From positions 32,541 to 56,783 of the forward strand of contig NZEE01000018.1 in NCBI GenBank assembly GCA_002688965.1: a DNA stretch of 24,243 nucleotides, written 5' to 3'. Every line of letters begins with the position of its first letter. The first letter of the stretch is position 1. This document shows, one piece after another, positions 7,843 through 15,224 of the stretch. Under the pieces are notes generated by a model. That model did no database searches. It was not told the origin of the DNA and saw nothing but the letters and a program-made list of their open reading frames with translations. The stretch is from an archaeon (GTDB lineage Archaea > Aenigmatarchaeota > Aenigmatarchaeia > GW2011-AR5 > GCA-2688965). A program made the translations under genes and the position numbers.

Positions 7843-7992
7843 ATGGTACAAATTATGATAAAGGCTCTTGGTGTAGTTGATTTGATAGTAGCTTTGGTTC
7901 TTTTCTTTAGTACAACACCAATTCCAGAAATAGGAAAGTATATTTTAATATTGGTATTGATTATCAAGGCATTTGCATCATTTTATTATTAA
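7843..7992 (+). CDS. 49-residue small membrane protein
   Basis: The peptide runs MVQIMIKALG to IIKAFASFYY with two membrane helices (about residues 6-22 and 31-46) and a short polar turn containing TTPIPEIGK. A strong Shine-Dalgarno sequence, GGAGGA at 7831-7836, lies 6 nt before the ATG and is the best of its kind in the window, which supports a real gene despite the length. It follows the 102-residue membrane protein. Its TAA (7990-7992) interlocks with the TAA of the convergent gene on the other strand (7991-7989). Function unknown. Confidence 0.68.
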   Translation: MVQIMIKALGVVDLIVALVLFFSTTPIPEIGKYILILVLIIKAFASFYY

Positions 7993-8249
7993 GATTCTGG
8001 GAAATGTTTTCTAGGTCTTCTATGTTCTGTTGATCTGTATGTAGGTCTTGGTGCTGATTTGATACTATGATCTGGTACATGAGATATCTGCCCAAATCTT
8101 TTAACTCTTTCACCTATTTGCGGGCAATGAAATCCTTTGCAGCCAGTTGGTGAAGGTTTACAACGTTGAGCTCTACAATGATCTTGTATAGCTGCGTATT
8201 TTTCATCTGTTTGAGCATGTTCTAATGGAGATTCTACATAACCATTCAT
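7989..8249 (-). CDS. Small Cys/His-rich basic protein
   Basis: This 86-residue protein has C25, C30, C37 and C42 (spacing C-x4-C-x6-C-x4-C) with H24 and H41 next to them, so a small zinc-binding knot is likely. The C-terminal third is rich in Arg, Pro, His and Ser. Support for a real gene: GTGATT is 3 nt before the ATG (8252-8257 in plus coordinates), and a TATA box at 8280-8289 predicts a start near 8258, giving a leader just long enough for that site. I do not recognise the family. Nucleic-acid binding is possible from charge alone. Confidence 0.62.
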   Translation of the reverse strand: MNGYVESPLEHAQTDEKYAAIQDHCRAQRCKPSPTGCKGFHCPQIGERVKRFGQISHVPDHSIKSAPRPTYRSTEHRRPRKHFPES

Positions 8250-8279
8250 TTAATCACTTTCAGAAATTAGTTTTGAATA

Positions 8280-8289
8280 TTTATAAAAT
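8280..8289 (-). promoter_or_regulatory. TATA box of the 86-residue Cys/His protein gene
   Basis: Read on the minus strand the sequence is attttataaa. It predicts a start site near 8258 and a 9-nt leader. Confidence 0.6.
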
Positions 8290-8300
8290 ACTAGAAACTG

Positions 8301-8316
8301 GTGGGCTTGCGCCCAC
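8301..8316 (-). terminator. Hairpin downstream of metK, GCAA tetraloop on the minus strand
   Basis: A perfect 6-bp GC-rich stem, GTGGGC/GCCCAC, encloses four bases. On the minus strand, the metK mRNA sense, the loop is GCAA, a stable GNRA tetraloop. It lies 20 nt after the metK stop. No strong U-run follows, so it may stabilise or end the 3' end rather than act as a bacterial-style terminator. It is the most GC-rich spot in an AT-rich intergenic region. Confidence 0.55.
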
Positions 8317-8336
8317 TAATTCCCATTAAAATAAAA

Positions 8337-9500
8337 TCATTCTGCGGTTGCTTGTTTTAATTCATCTACTTTGTTTGTTAATTCCCATGTAAAGTCAGGG
8401 TCATTTCTTCCAAAGTGTCCGTAAGCTGATGTTTTTTGGAATATCGGTCTTTTCAGGTTTAGATATTCTATAATTGCCTTTGGTCTTAGATCAAAGATTT
8501 TTTTCACAGATTGTTCTAATTTTTCATCGTCCACTTTTCCTGTTCCAAATGTGTCGACTAATATTGACACAGGTTGTGCAACTCCAATAGAGTATGCTAA
8601 CTGGACTTCGCATTTTTCTGCTAGTTCAGCTGCGACAATGTTTTTTGCTATATGTCTTGCCATATATGATGCTGAACGATCTACTTTGGATGGGTCTTTT
8701 CCTGAGAAAGCTCCTCCTCCATGACTACCGTGTCCTCCATAGGTGTCTACGATAATCTTTCTTCCAGTTAATCCAGTGTCTGCAGGTGGTCCTCCTAATT
8801 CAAACCGACCGGTTGCATTGATGTGGTATGTTGTATTTTCGTCAACCCACTCTCCACATATAGGATCAATTACTTTTTCCCTTAACTCTTTTCTCAATTC
8901 TTCATTTGTGATGTCAGGAGCGTGGTGTGCTGCCAAAACAATAGTTTCTATTCTTTTTGGCTTACCATCTATGTATTCTACAGTTACTTGAGATTTTCCA
9001 TCAGGTCTTAACCAATTTAATGTACCGTTTTTTCTAACTTCTGAAAGTTTCAGAGTTAGTTTATGAGCTAGGTCTATTGGTAATGGCATTAATTCTTCAG
9101 TTTCGTTTGTTGCATAACCAAACATTAAACCTTGGTCTCCAGCACCTTGTTCTTTATCATCTCCTTGTCCTTCTGTTACACCTTGAGATATGTCAGGGCT
9201 TTGTTCATGTAAAGAAACTAATACTGAACAATCGTCGCAGTGGAATCCGCATTCAGCGTTATCATATCCGATATTTCTTGCAGCTCCTCTTACGATTTCT
9301 TGTATATCTACTGTTCCTTTTGTGGTTACTTCACCTGCCACAATTATCAGGCCTGTAGTTGTCATAGTCTCTACAGCTACTCTTGAATCCTTATCCTGTG
9401 TTAACATTGCATCCAGAATGGCATCTGAAATCTGGTCACAAAATTTATCAGGGTGACCTTCTGTCACGGATTCGGAAGTAAATAAATGTTTTCTACTCAC
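8337..9500 (-). CDS. metK: S-adenosylmethionine synthase, bacterial type
   Basis: The enzyme makes SAM from methionine and ATP. The 387 residues match the bacterial/eukaryotic MAT family: [11 protein letters not shown] at 9-19, GAGDQG at 119-124 and [16 protein letters not shown] from 261, all three subdomains present. Most archaea use an unrelated-looking archaeal MAT instead, so this gene was probably acquired from bacteria. The start is GTG 9500: GGTGAT at 9504-9509 lies 3 nt upstream and the protein then starts [11 protein letters not shown]. The open frame continues upstream but with no homology. A TATA box at 9531-9540 implies a leader of about 9 nt, too short for a SAM riboswitch. It diverges from an HTH-CBS gene. 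Confidence 0.96.
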   Translation of the reverse strand: MSRKHLFTSESVTEGHPDKFCDQISDAILDAMLTQDKDSRVAVETMTTTGLIIVAGEVTTKGTVDIQEIVRGAARNIGYDNAECGFHCDDCSVLVSLHEQSPDISQGVTEGQGDDKEQGAGDQGLMFGYATNETEELMPLPIDLAHKLTLKLSEVRKNGTLNWLRPDGKSQVTVEYIDGKPKRIETIVLAAHHAPDITNEELRKELREKVIDPICGEWVDENTTYHINATGRFELGGPPADTGLTGRKIIVDTYGGHGSHGGGAFSGKDPSKVDRSASYMARHIAKNIVAAELAEKCEVQLAYSIGVAQPVSILVDTFGTGKVDDEKLEQSVKKIFDLRPKAIIEYLNLKRPIFQKTSAYGHFGRNDPDFTWELTNKVDELKQATAE

Positions 9501-9523
9501 ATAATCACCAAAATTAAATTGGG

Positions 9524-9546
9524 TTTTAACTATAAATATTTTAACT
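9524..9546. repeat. Direct repeat in the metK / HTH-CBS divergent promoter region
   Basis: TTTTAACT occurs at 9524-9531 and again at 9539-9546, a 15-bp period that brackets the metK TATA box. It is a candidate repressor site, though AT-rich sequence makes chance repeats likely. Confidence 0.35.
9531..9540 (-). promoter_or_regulatory. TATA box of metK
   Basis: Read on the minus strand the sequence is aatatttata. It predicts transcription from about 9509, the first G of the GGTGAT ribosome site. Confidence 0.6.
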
Positions 9547-9552
9547 TTAAAA

Positions 9553-9562
9553 ATATGCATAT
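9553..9562. promoter_or_regulatory. Palindrome ATATGCATAT, candidate operator
   Basis: This 10-bp perfect inverted repeat lies between the two divergent TATA boxes, just upstream of the HTH-CBS promoter. It is of a size a dimeric XRE-type HTH protein could bind. The assignment is inferred. Confidence 0.35.
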
Positions 9563-9573
9563 ATTCATAAAAT
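9563..9573 (+). promoter_or_regulatory. TATA-like box of the HTH-CBS regulator gene
   Basis: The sequence attcataaaat ends 18-21 nt before the two candidate ATGs (9591, 9594), so the transcript is probably leaderless. Confidence 0.45.
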
Positions 9574-9590
9574 ATGAGTGTGAGTAATTT

Positions 9591-10145
9591 ATGATGGACA
9601 TTAAGAAGATAAGTGTTATGCGAAAGATGAAAGGTATTACGCAGAAAGAATTGGCTGAAAAAACTGGTGTAAGCCAATCTTTGATTGCTAGAATAGAGAA
9701 AGGTACAGTTGATCCTGCATTTTCTAAAGTTGAAAAAATATTTTCTGTTCTTCAGAAAGAACAACATGAAAGTGATGTGACAGCTGGACAGATTATGAGT
9801 AAAACTATATCATCTATATCTCCTTTACGTAGTTTATCATCAGCTGTGAATGTAATGAAACGAAAAAATATTTCACAAATGCCTGTTATGAATGATGGTG
9901 TTGTAGTTGGGACTATTACAGAGAAAGATGTTGCGCACGCTTTTGTTATGAATGAAGATCCTTCTTTACTCAAGGTTAATGATATAATGGAAAGTCCTTT
10001 GGCATCTATTGATATCAATACATCATTAACTGTTATTTCTTCTTTGCTAGAAGCTCAGTCTGCTGTGTTAGTTACAAAAAATGGAAAAATTAAAGGGCTA
10101 GTAGCACGTGCTGATTTGTTGAAAGTTGTTAAGAAAAGTGTTTAA
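9591..10145 (+). CDS. XRE-family HTH regulator with two CBS domains
   Basis: This 184-residue archaeal regulator has an N-terminal helix-turn-helix (about residues 8-50, with [23 protein letters not shown] as the core pattern) followed by a tandem CBS pair (about 63-118 and 126-182). CBS pairs bind adenosyl ligands such as AMP, ATP, SAM or methylthioadenosine. The gene diverges from the SAM synthase gene across 90 bp, so control of metK in response to SAM or a related compound is a reasonable inference. ATG 9594 is an alternative start. Its TAA interlocks with the stop of the convergent membrane-protein gene. The class corresponds to HTH+CBS proteins widespread in archaea. Confidence 0.9.
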   Translation: MMDIKKISVMRKMKGITQKELAEKTGVSQSLIARIEKGTVDPAFSKVEKIFSVLQKEQHESDVTAGQIMSKTISSISPLRSLSSAVNVMKRKNISQMPVMNDGVVVGTITEKDVAHAFVMNEDPSLLKVNDIMESPLASIDINTSLTVISSLLEAQSAVLVTKNGKIKGLVARADLLKVVKKSV

Positions 10146-10432
10146 CGATATTTCTCAAATAAAGAATATCCAATATAAAGAATTATTCCCGGAGAAAATA
10201 TTATCAAAATTTCTGTATGAATTGGGTGTTGTGATGAACAACCACAAACATCACATTCGGGTATTAAATTTATTGGTTCTATGCAAGGAGTATCATCTAT
10301 TGGACACATAATATCTATGATAGCGCATTGATTTGTAACAGAATATATAATGAATATATACCAAAACACGGATAAAATTATAAATAACGAAATTTTAGTT
10401 GAGTTTGGTTTAAGTAATTGTTTTAATCTCAT
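10142..10432 (-). CDS. Two-helix membrane protein with a six-cysteine external loop
   Basis: This 96-residue protein has a basic N-terminus (KQLLKPNSTK), a membrane helix (about 13-32), a loop with C36, C43, C50, C60, C63 and C65, a second helix (about 73-90) and a short basic end. The positive-inside rule puts the Cys loop outside the cell. GGTGATT at 10438-10444 overlaps the RuBisCO stop codon and lies 5 nt before the ATG, so it is translated as the distal gene of the RuBisCO transcript. I do not recognise the family. The Cys loop could form three disulfides or bind metal. Confidence 0.7.
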   Translation of the reverse strand: MRLKQLLKPNSTKISLFIILSVFWYIFIIYSVTNQCAIIDIMCPIDDTPCIEPINLIPECDVCGCSSQHPIHTEILIIFSPGIILYIGYSLFEKYR

Positions 10433-10439
10433 AAAATAA

Positions 10440-11717
10440 TCACCTAAAGAATTTCAAAGCTACTTTTAGAGCTGAATGATATTTTGCATATTCTTTTAGA
10501 GTAAATCCTTCTCTCACGGAATCTAAAGCTTGTCTAATAGCCATTGCTCCTGCAACAGTTCCTTCGGGATGTCCGTGGCATCCTCCTCCGAATTGCATTA
10601 TGATATCAGTACCCATTTTTTCTATAAGTTCAGGTATCATTCCTGGGTGTAATCCACCAGATGCTACTGCAAATACAGGTTTAATTCCATACCATTTCTG
10701 AGCAAGAATATGATCTTTTTCACTTTTTGGAATGAATTGCTCTTCAATTTCATCTTCTAATGGAGTTATAGGATCTTCTTGAACCATTTTTCCAATGCTT
10801 GCAGTTCCAATATGTATTTGATCTACACCTGCAAGACGAGCTAATTTAGCTAAAACAACCATACTCATTCCATGTTTACTGCTATGAGTAAACATACCAT
10901 GGCCTGCGCGATGAGCATGTATAACAACTTTTCCATGAACATCTTCTGTTAATTGTTGTAAACCTGAAAAACCAACTGTGACAATATCAACCATGATGTC
11001 TTTACTACCTGAATCAGCAGCTGCATGAGCTCTTCTAAGCATTTCATCATAAGGAGCAGTAACATTTGGCATATATGCTTTTTCTTCTCCTGTTACATTT
11101 TCTGCATGTGCTTGAGCATCCAATGTTTTGGTAAGTCTGGTGTCAAATTTATTAAATGTCATACTAGTTAAGTTTTCATCATCTTTTACAATATCTAATC
11201 CACCAATCCATGCTTCACTTGCTTTTTTTGCATGCTCTTTTTCATTTAATCCAAGTTTAGGTTTGATAATTGTTCCGATTAATGATCTTGTTTTAATTCC
11301 CATGATATGTCTAACACCTTTAATTCCAAAAGCCGGGCCTTTGAAGTATTTTGTATAAGATTCTGGAAAGTGGATATCATAGAGTTTCAAATTTTTGATT
11401 GTTTTCATGCCAAATACATTTCCACCTATAGAAGATAGTAATTGGCTTATACTTCCTTTTTCAAATAATTCAACAGGATATGAAATTTTGATAAAAGCAC
11501 CTTTTCCTGCACGTTTTGTACTAAATACATTAGCACGTAAAGAACGGATTCTTCTAGGTATTCCAGTAACATCAGTCCATGTTCCTACACTACTTTCAGC
11601 AGCTACACTACCTGCAGCCTCTTTTAATGATACCCGATTAGGCTCTATATAGAATTCTGCTATAATTTCTTTAGTTCCTGGGCGATATTTTGGTTTAACA
11701 TAGTCTGAATACTTCAT
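10440..11717 (-). CDS. rbcL: Type III ribulose-1,5-bisphosphate carboxylase
   Basis: This 425-residue archaeal RuBisCO large subunit fixes CO2 onto RuBP, in archaea usually as part of AMP/nucleoside degradation to 3-phosphoglycerate. All catalytic residues are visible: E41, T46/W47, N100, K152 and K154 (IIKPKLGL), the carbamylated K178 with D180 and E181 (IVKDDEN), H269/R270, H302, loop-6 K310 (GTASIGK), S353-G-G and the phosphate loop GGG at 377-379. It therefore looks active rather than RuBisCO-like form IV. No small subunit or phosphoribulokinase is nearby. The form III subtype is not assigned. The TATA box at 11741-11747 implies a leaderless mRNA. Confidence 0.96.
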   Translation of the reverse strand: MKYSDYVKPKYRPGTKEIIAEFYIEPNRVSLKEAAGSVAAESSVGTWTDVTGIPRRIRSLRANVFSTKRAGKGAFIKISYPVELFEKGSISQLLSSIGGNVFGMKTIKNLKLYDIHFPESYTKYFKGPAFGIKGVRHIMGIKTRSLIGTIIKPKLGLNEKEHAKKASEAWIGGLDIVKDDENLTSMTFNKFDTRLTKTLDAQAHAENVTGEEKAYMPNVTAPYDEMLRRAHAAADSGSKDIMVDIVTVGFSGLQQLTEDVHGKVVIHAHRAGHGMFTHSSKHGMSMVVLAKLARLAGVDQIHIGTASIGKMVQEDPITPLEDEIEEQFIPKSEKDHILAQKWYGIKPVFAVASGGLHPGMIPELIEKMGTDIIMQFGGGCHGHPEGTVAGAMAIRQALDSVREGFTLKEYAKYHSALKVALKFFR

Positions 11718-11740
11718 ATTATAGAGTTCAGATTTGTGAG

Positions 11741-11747
11741 ATATAAA
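11741..11747 (-). promoter_or_regulatory. TATA box of the RuBisCO gene
   Basis: Read on the minus strand the sequence is tttatat, ending 24 nt before the rbcL ATG. Confidence 0.6.
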
Positions 11748-11771
11748 GATTTTCTGGAATTCCTTAAACCC

Positions 11772-11779
11772 TTAAAAAT
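11772..11779 (+). promoter_or_regulatory. TATA box of the 85-residue hypothetical gene
   Basis: The sequence ttaaaaat ends 21 nt before ATG 11800, at leaderless spacing. It lies back-to-back with the rbcL promoter. Confidence 0.5.
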
Positions 11780-11799
11780 GTAATTTTAGTGCATTACTC

Positions 11800-12057
11800 A
11801 TGAGCTTCATGGATAAGCGATATGATGGATTGAATAGAGTTGCAAAACGCGCAGGTAACAATCTCTATGAAGGATTGGGTGATGCTCTTGCATCAGATGT
11901 TAATTTAGAACCTATTGTAGGCGCTACTGAAATACTTTTTGGTCATTCTCTTGGAGTTCGTGTATTTTCTGCTGTTAGGCATATGTTTAGAAGCTATAAA
12001 GAAAAAGGTGTTATTGTTAGAGATGAAATTGAATATGCTGAGTTAGCTAGAGCATAA
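11800..12057 (+). CDS. Small soluble hypothetical protein
   Basis: This is an 85-residue, mostly helical protein with no Cys and no membrane helix. It has a basic N-terminus (MDKRYDGLNRVAKRAG), a Gly/Ala/Leu middle, a basic amphipathic segment (VFSAVRHMFRSYKEKG) and an acidic C-terminus. A TATA box at leaderless distance supports expression; ATG 11809 is also possible. The stop codon abuts the gltX stop on the other strand (TAATTA, 12055-12060). I do not recognise it. Confidence 0.6.
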   Translation: MSFMDKRYDGLNRVAKRAGNNLYEGLGDALASDVNLEPIVGATEILFGHSLGVRVFSAVRHMFRSYKEKGVIVRDEIEYAELARA

Positions 12058-13728
12058 TTATTTATGAGCAAATACTGCTACTACAGCTTTTGGCTGTACT
12101 TTTTCTATTTTTACAAAACCAAATCTTTCAAATTGTACAATTTCACCTGGTTTAGTTTTTTTGATATTAATTTCACCAATACCTTCTTTAATTTCCTTTG
12201 CTTCCATTACACGTACAGAAATATATTGTTTATCTGGTATCCAATGAATCTTTGGAATACTTTTATTTTCAACAGAAGTTGCTTTACTGATTTTTCCTAG
12301 CTTAATATTAAATAAATCTTTTAGTCTGATTTCCATGCCTCTGTATTTAGCAAAATCTTCAGATTCTATAAATATTTTTTTACCTACTTTTAGAGTTCTT
12401 GAACCTAGTTTTTTGTTATCTGGGTGAGATTTTATTATTGCTGAACGTTTTAGAGGATTATCAATTGTTATTTCAACTGGATCTTTTATGTAGAAATATC
12501 TTTTTGCGTCTTGATCAATTAATTTTCGATTATATGCTGCTAAGTTTTCTAAAGATACTGTAATATCTGAAGGTTTGCTTCCAATATCAAGGATCATGTT
12601 TGTTATTGCTTCTGCTTGGAATCCTCTCCTTTTTAGTGATTTTATTGTGCCTACTTTCAGATCGTCCCATCCAGTATATTTACCATCAATAATTCCTTGT
12701 GCTATAGTACTTTTACTTAGAACAGAATCAGTCATTGAGAATCTTCCAAGTATAACAACTACAGGAGATTCCCATCCAAAGTGTTCAAATAAGAACTGTT
12801 GTTTAACAGCATTTGTACTGTGTTCTTGTCCTCTTAGAATGTGAGTTATTCCTAAAGTATGGTCATCAATTGCAGACTGGAAATTATATAGTGGCCATAA
12901 GTGTTTATTTTTTACAAAAGGATGTACTACTTTATCAACAATTCTGAAAGCAGGCCAATCTCTAACTGCAGGATTTCTATGTTCTAAATCTGTTTTAATT
13001 CTCATTACAGCTTCTCCTTGTTTAAATTTGAATTTCTTCATTTTATCCCATTTTTTCATTACATCAACTGGTTTTTCATCTCTACAAGGACATGCTTTAT
13101 TTTTGTCAATCATTTTTTTCCATTTTTCTCTATCACATGTACAAATATATGCTCCACCTTTTTTGATTAATTCTTCTGCATGTTTGTAATATAGATTAAG
13201 ACGCTTTGATGCTATAACAATTTGTTTTGGTTTTACACCTAACCACTTTAGGTCATCTTGAATCATTTTATAGAACTCTTTTTTTGGTGATTTCAATGTT
13301 CCTGACGGATCTGTGTCATCAAAACGTAATATGAATTTCCCATTATATTTTTTTGCGTATTCAAGGTTTAGAATAGCTGGTCTTGCTCCTCCAAGATGCA
13401 AAGCACCATCAGGATTTGGAGCAAATCTAACAGCAAATGAGCCTTTTACAGCTCTTACCATTTCTGGTAGCCCTTTTTTCTCTTGAATAATCTTTTTCTC
13501 TATTACGCCAAGAGAACTTAATTCCTTTTTTTGTGTAGCTAATGTCATTTTATTGATTTTGATACTTATTTCTTCAGATAAACTTTTGATTTGAAGTACA
13601 TTTGCTCGTAAATTAGGATTATCTCCAAGTATTTTACTAAGAATGCTTTTAGCGTTTGATTTGCCATTATGTTCAACCGCATTATTTAGAGCATATCGTC
13701 TAACAAGTGTATCTAATTCAGATGCCAT
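12058..13728 (-). CDS. gltX: Glutamyl-tRNA synthetase, archaeal type
   Basis: This 556-residue class I synthetase charges tRNA-Glu (and in archaea often tRNA-Gln, for later amidation). An N-terminal helical extension of about 95 residues precedes the Rossmann fold with RFAPNPDGALHLGGAR (HIGH-like HLGG at 111-114). The KMSKS-like loop is LSKS at 337-340. The insertion carries C196-x-C198 and C213-x-C215, a likely zinc site. The C-terminal half has the GlnRS/archaeal-GluRS-type beta-barrel anticodon domain, unlike the alpha-helical one in bacterial GluRS. The ATG at 13728 is 22 nt from a TATA box, so it is probably leaderless. Confidence 0.95.
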   Translation of the reverse strand: MASELDTLVRRYALNNAVEHNGKSNAKSILSKILGDNPNLRANVLQIKSLSEEISIKINKMTLATQKKELSSLGVIEKKIIQEKKGLPEMVRAVKGSFAVRFAPNPDGALHLGGARPAILNLEYAKKYNGKFILRFDDTDPSGTLKSPKKEFYKMIQDDLKWLGVKPKQIVIASKRLNLYYKHAEELIKKGGAYICTCDREKWKKMIDKNKACPCRDEKPVDVMKKWDKMKKFKFKQGEAVMRIKTDLEHRNPAVRDWPAFRIVDKVVHPFVKNKHLWPLYNFQSAIDDHTLGITHILRGQEHSTNAVKQQFLFEHFGWESPVVVILGRFSMTDSVLSKSTIAQGIIDGKYTGWDDLKVGTIKSLKRRGFQAEAITNMILDIGSKPSDITVSLENLAAYNRKLIDQDAKRYFYIKDPVEITIDNPLKRSAIIKSHPDNKKLGSRTLKVGKKIFIESEDFAKYRGMEIRLKDLFNIKLGKISKATSVENKSIPKIHWIPDKQYISVRVMEAKEIKEGIGEINIKKTKPGEIVQFERFGFVKIEKVQPKAVVAVFAHK

Positions 13729-13749
13729 GGTATTCTATGGATATGAGTC

Positions 13750-13757
13750 TTTAAATA
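13750..13757 (-). promoter_or_regulatory. TATA box of gltX
   Basis: Read on the minus strand the sequence is tatttaaa, ending 22 nt before the gltX ATG. Confidence 0.6.
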
Positions 13758-13782
13758 ACGTTACTGAATTTATTTTTTTATC

Positions 13783-13790
13783 TTTATATA
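13783..13790 (+). promoter_or_regulatory. TATA box of the six-Cys secreted-protein operon
   Basis: The sequence tttatata ends 23 nt before ATG 13813, at leaderless spacing, and diverges from the gltX promoter. Confidence 0.6.
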
Positions 13791-13812
13791 GCATCTTAAT
13801 TACATTCTTTAT

Positions 13813-14862
13813 ATGATATATGCAAAACACGCCTTAATCTTTAGTATGATTACTATTTTACTTGTTTCTGGGGTTGCTTTTGCTGAAGATTCATGGTTTA
13901 GCAGTGCATGGGACTGGGGAAAGGAGAAATTAGAGGGATTTGATTGGACATCTAAGATTACCGAGAAAATGGAAGGTATTGAGCTTAAAGATGTTATGGG
14001 ATATGCTCAAAAATATGGTGGAAAGTACTTTGATTTGGATGATAGTAGTGCATTTAACATATTAGGAAAAGATGGTGGTTTATCATTTGCTAATTTTGAT
14101 TTTAAATTTAAAGGATGGGATAGTCTTCCTTCCGTAGGATACAAAGATCCTGGAACAAATACGCAATTTGGGTATGATGGAAGCAATGGAGTTGTTTTAG
14201 ATGCTACAAAAGTATTTGGATTTAAGTGGGATACTGAAGGAGGAGTAGCAGTTACTAAAATACCAGGACTTGAAAATGTAAAATTCAATAAAGATGGAGG
14301 ATATAGTTCTTATATACAACCTGAAAATATGCCAGGGTTAATAAAATGGGGTGCAGAGAGTCAGGGATGGGTAGATTCTTCAGGAAATGTGATTTCCCAG
14401 TTTAATTTTGGTTATTTACCAGGAGATATACCATTTAGCTTTGGATCAAATGATCCTGCTAAGAAAGCTGAAGCAGCTAAAAAACTTGGTGCTAATCTTC
14501 AAGGTCAGAAATTCCTTGCAGGTGCTGCAAAAAATGCTTTGAAAGGATCAGGTTTAGTTGCTGATAAAAAAGAAGATGAGAAAACTATGGGACAAATAGA
14601 AGATCTTCTTGGTAAAGCTGTTAAAGTAATATCAGGAGAAAGTGGTTCTCTTTCAAAAGGAAAAATGGATACTGATACAGTTAAGAAAATAGGAGAAGGT
14701 GTGCTCCCTAAATTAGGGAAAATTGATGAATTATTAATGGGATTATCTAAGGGTAGTCGTCCTTTAGATGCAGGAGATACCTGTGAAGGACGATGTAAGA
14801 AAGTATGTGATAAGGGTACGGATAAAGGGAGTTGTCCAAACTCATACAAATGTTGTAAGTGA
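13813..14862 (+). CDS. Secreted protein with a C-terminal six-cysteine module
   Basis: This 349-residue protein begins with a signal peptide (basic start, hydrophobic core at about 8-22, AFA then E25 as a likely cleavage site). Residues 65-210 are rich in Gly, Phe, Asp and Lys in a beta-strand-like alternation, then an Ala/Lys/Gly helical region follows to about 315. All six cysteines lie in the last 26 residues: C324, C328, C332, C341 and C347-C348, pattern C-x3-C-x3-C-x8-C-x5-CC, reminiscent of small disulfide-rich peptides. No other Cys is present, so three disulfides outside the cell are likely. I do not recognise the family. It is the first gene of a three-gene operon. Confidence 0.8.
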   Translation: MIYAKHALIFSMITILLVSGVAFAEDSWFSSAWDWGKEKLEGFDWTSKITEKMEGIELKDVMGYAQKYGGKYFDLDDSSAFNILGKDGGLSFANFDFKFKGWDSLPSVGYKDPGTNTQFGYDGSNGVVLDATKVFGFKWDTEGGVAVTKIPGLENVKFNKDGGYSSYIQPENMPGLIKWGAESQGWVDSSGNVISQFNFGYLPGDIPFSFGSNDPAKKAEAAKKLGANLQGQKFLAGAAKNALKGSGLVADKKEDEKTMGQIEDLLGKAVKVISGESGSLSKGKMDTDTVKKIGEGVLPKLGKIDELLMGLSKGSRPLDAGDTCEGRCKKVCDKGTDKGSCPNSYKCCK

Positions 14863-14867
14863 TTATT

Positions 14868-15224
14868 ATGAAAGCAATGGCTGGAGTTAATGTAATTGTG
14901 ATAGTTGTAATAGCTGTTGTAGTATTACTAGCTGTTTTATCTTTTATAACAAATAGCACAAAACAGGGTGGAGAGGATATAAAACTTAAAGGAGACTTTA
15001 ACCAGCAATGTGCTTCATTATCTTGTGGTTATTTACAATCAGATATAGGTGGTAGAACTAGTGAGTTATGTAGAGAATTGTGGGGTGAATCTAATGTTGT
15101 CACATGTATCAAAAGTTTCTGCGCTAAGTGTGCTGATTATGCAGGAATAAGTGAACAACAAGCCAATACAGCTTTACAGAAACAAACTAGAGAAAGTATT
15201 AGAAGATTGGAGGAAGCAAAATGA
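14868..15224 (+). CDS. Membrane-anchored six-cysteine protein
   Basis: This is a 118-residue protein. A single N-terminal helix (about residues 7-28, mainly Val and Ile) anchors a hydrophilic domain with C48, C53, C68, C80, C85 and C88, ending in a charged helix (RESIRRLEEAK). An N-terminal hydrophobic helix after MKAMAG could also suggest a pilin-like protein, but I see no clear class III signal. GTGATT overlaps the stop of the upstream gene and sits 4 nt before the ATG. Its own stop overlaps the next start (ATGA at 15221). It is probably a partner of the secreted protein upstream. Confidence 0.72.
   Translation: MKAMAGVNVIVIVVIAVVVLLAVLSFITNSTKQGGEDIKLKGDFNQQCASLSCGYLQSDIGGRTSELCRELWGESNVVTCIKSFCAKCADYAGISEQQANTALQKQTRESIRRLEEAK

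Noticed and set aside
9077..9456. Two overlapping plus-strand open frames inside metK
   Set aside because: They are antisense to conserved MetK motifs, have no promoter, and their composition follows the complementary codons.
9501..9590. SAM riboswitch upstream of metK
   Set aside because: The predicted leader is about 9 nt and the region is AT-rich without paired elements large enough for any SAM riboswitch.
10126..10311. Plus-strand open frame after the HTH-CBS gene
   Set aside because: It starts inside the HTH-CBS gene in another frame and runs antisense to the 96-residue Cys-rich protein, which has a proper ribosome site and membrane topology.
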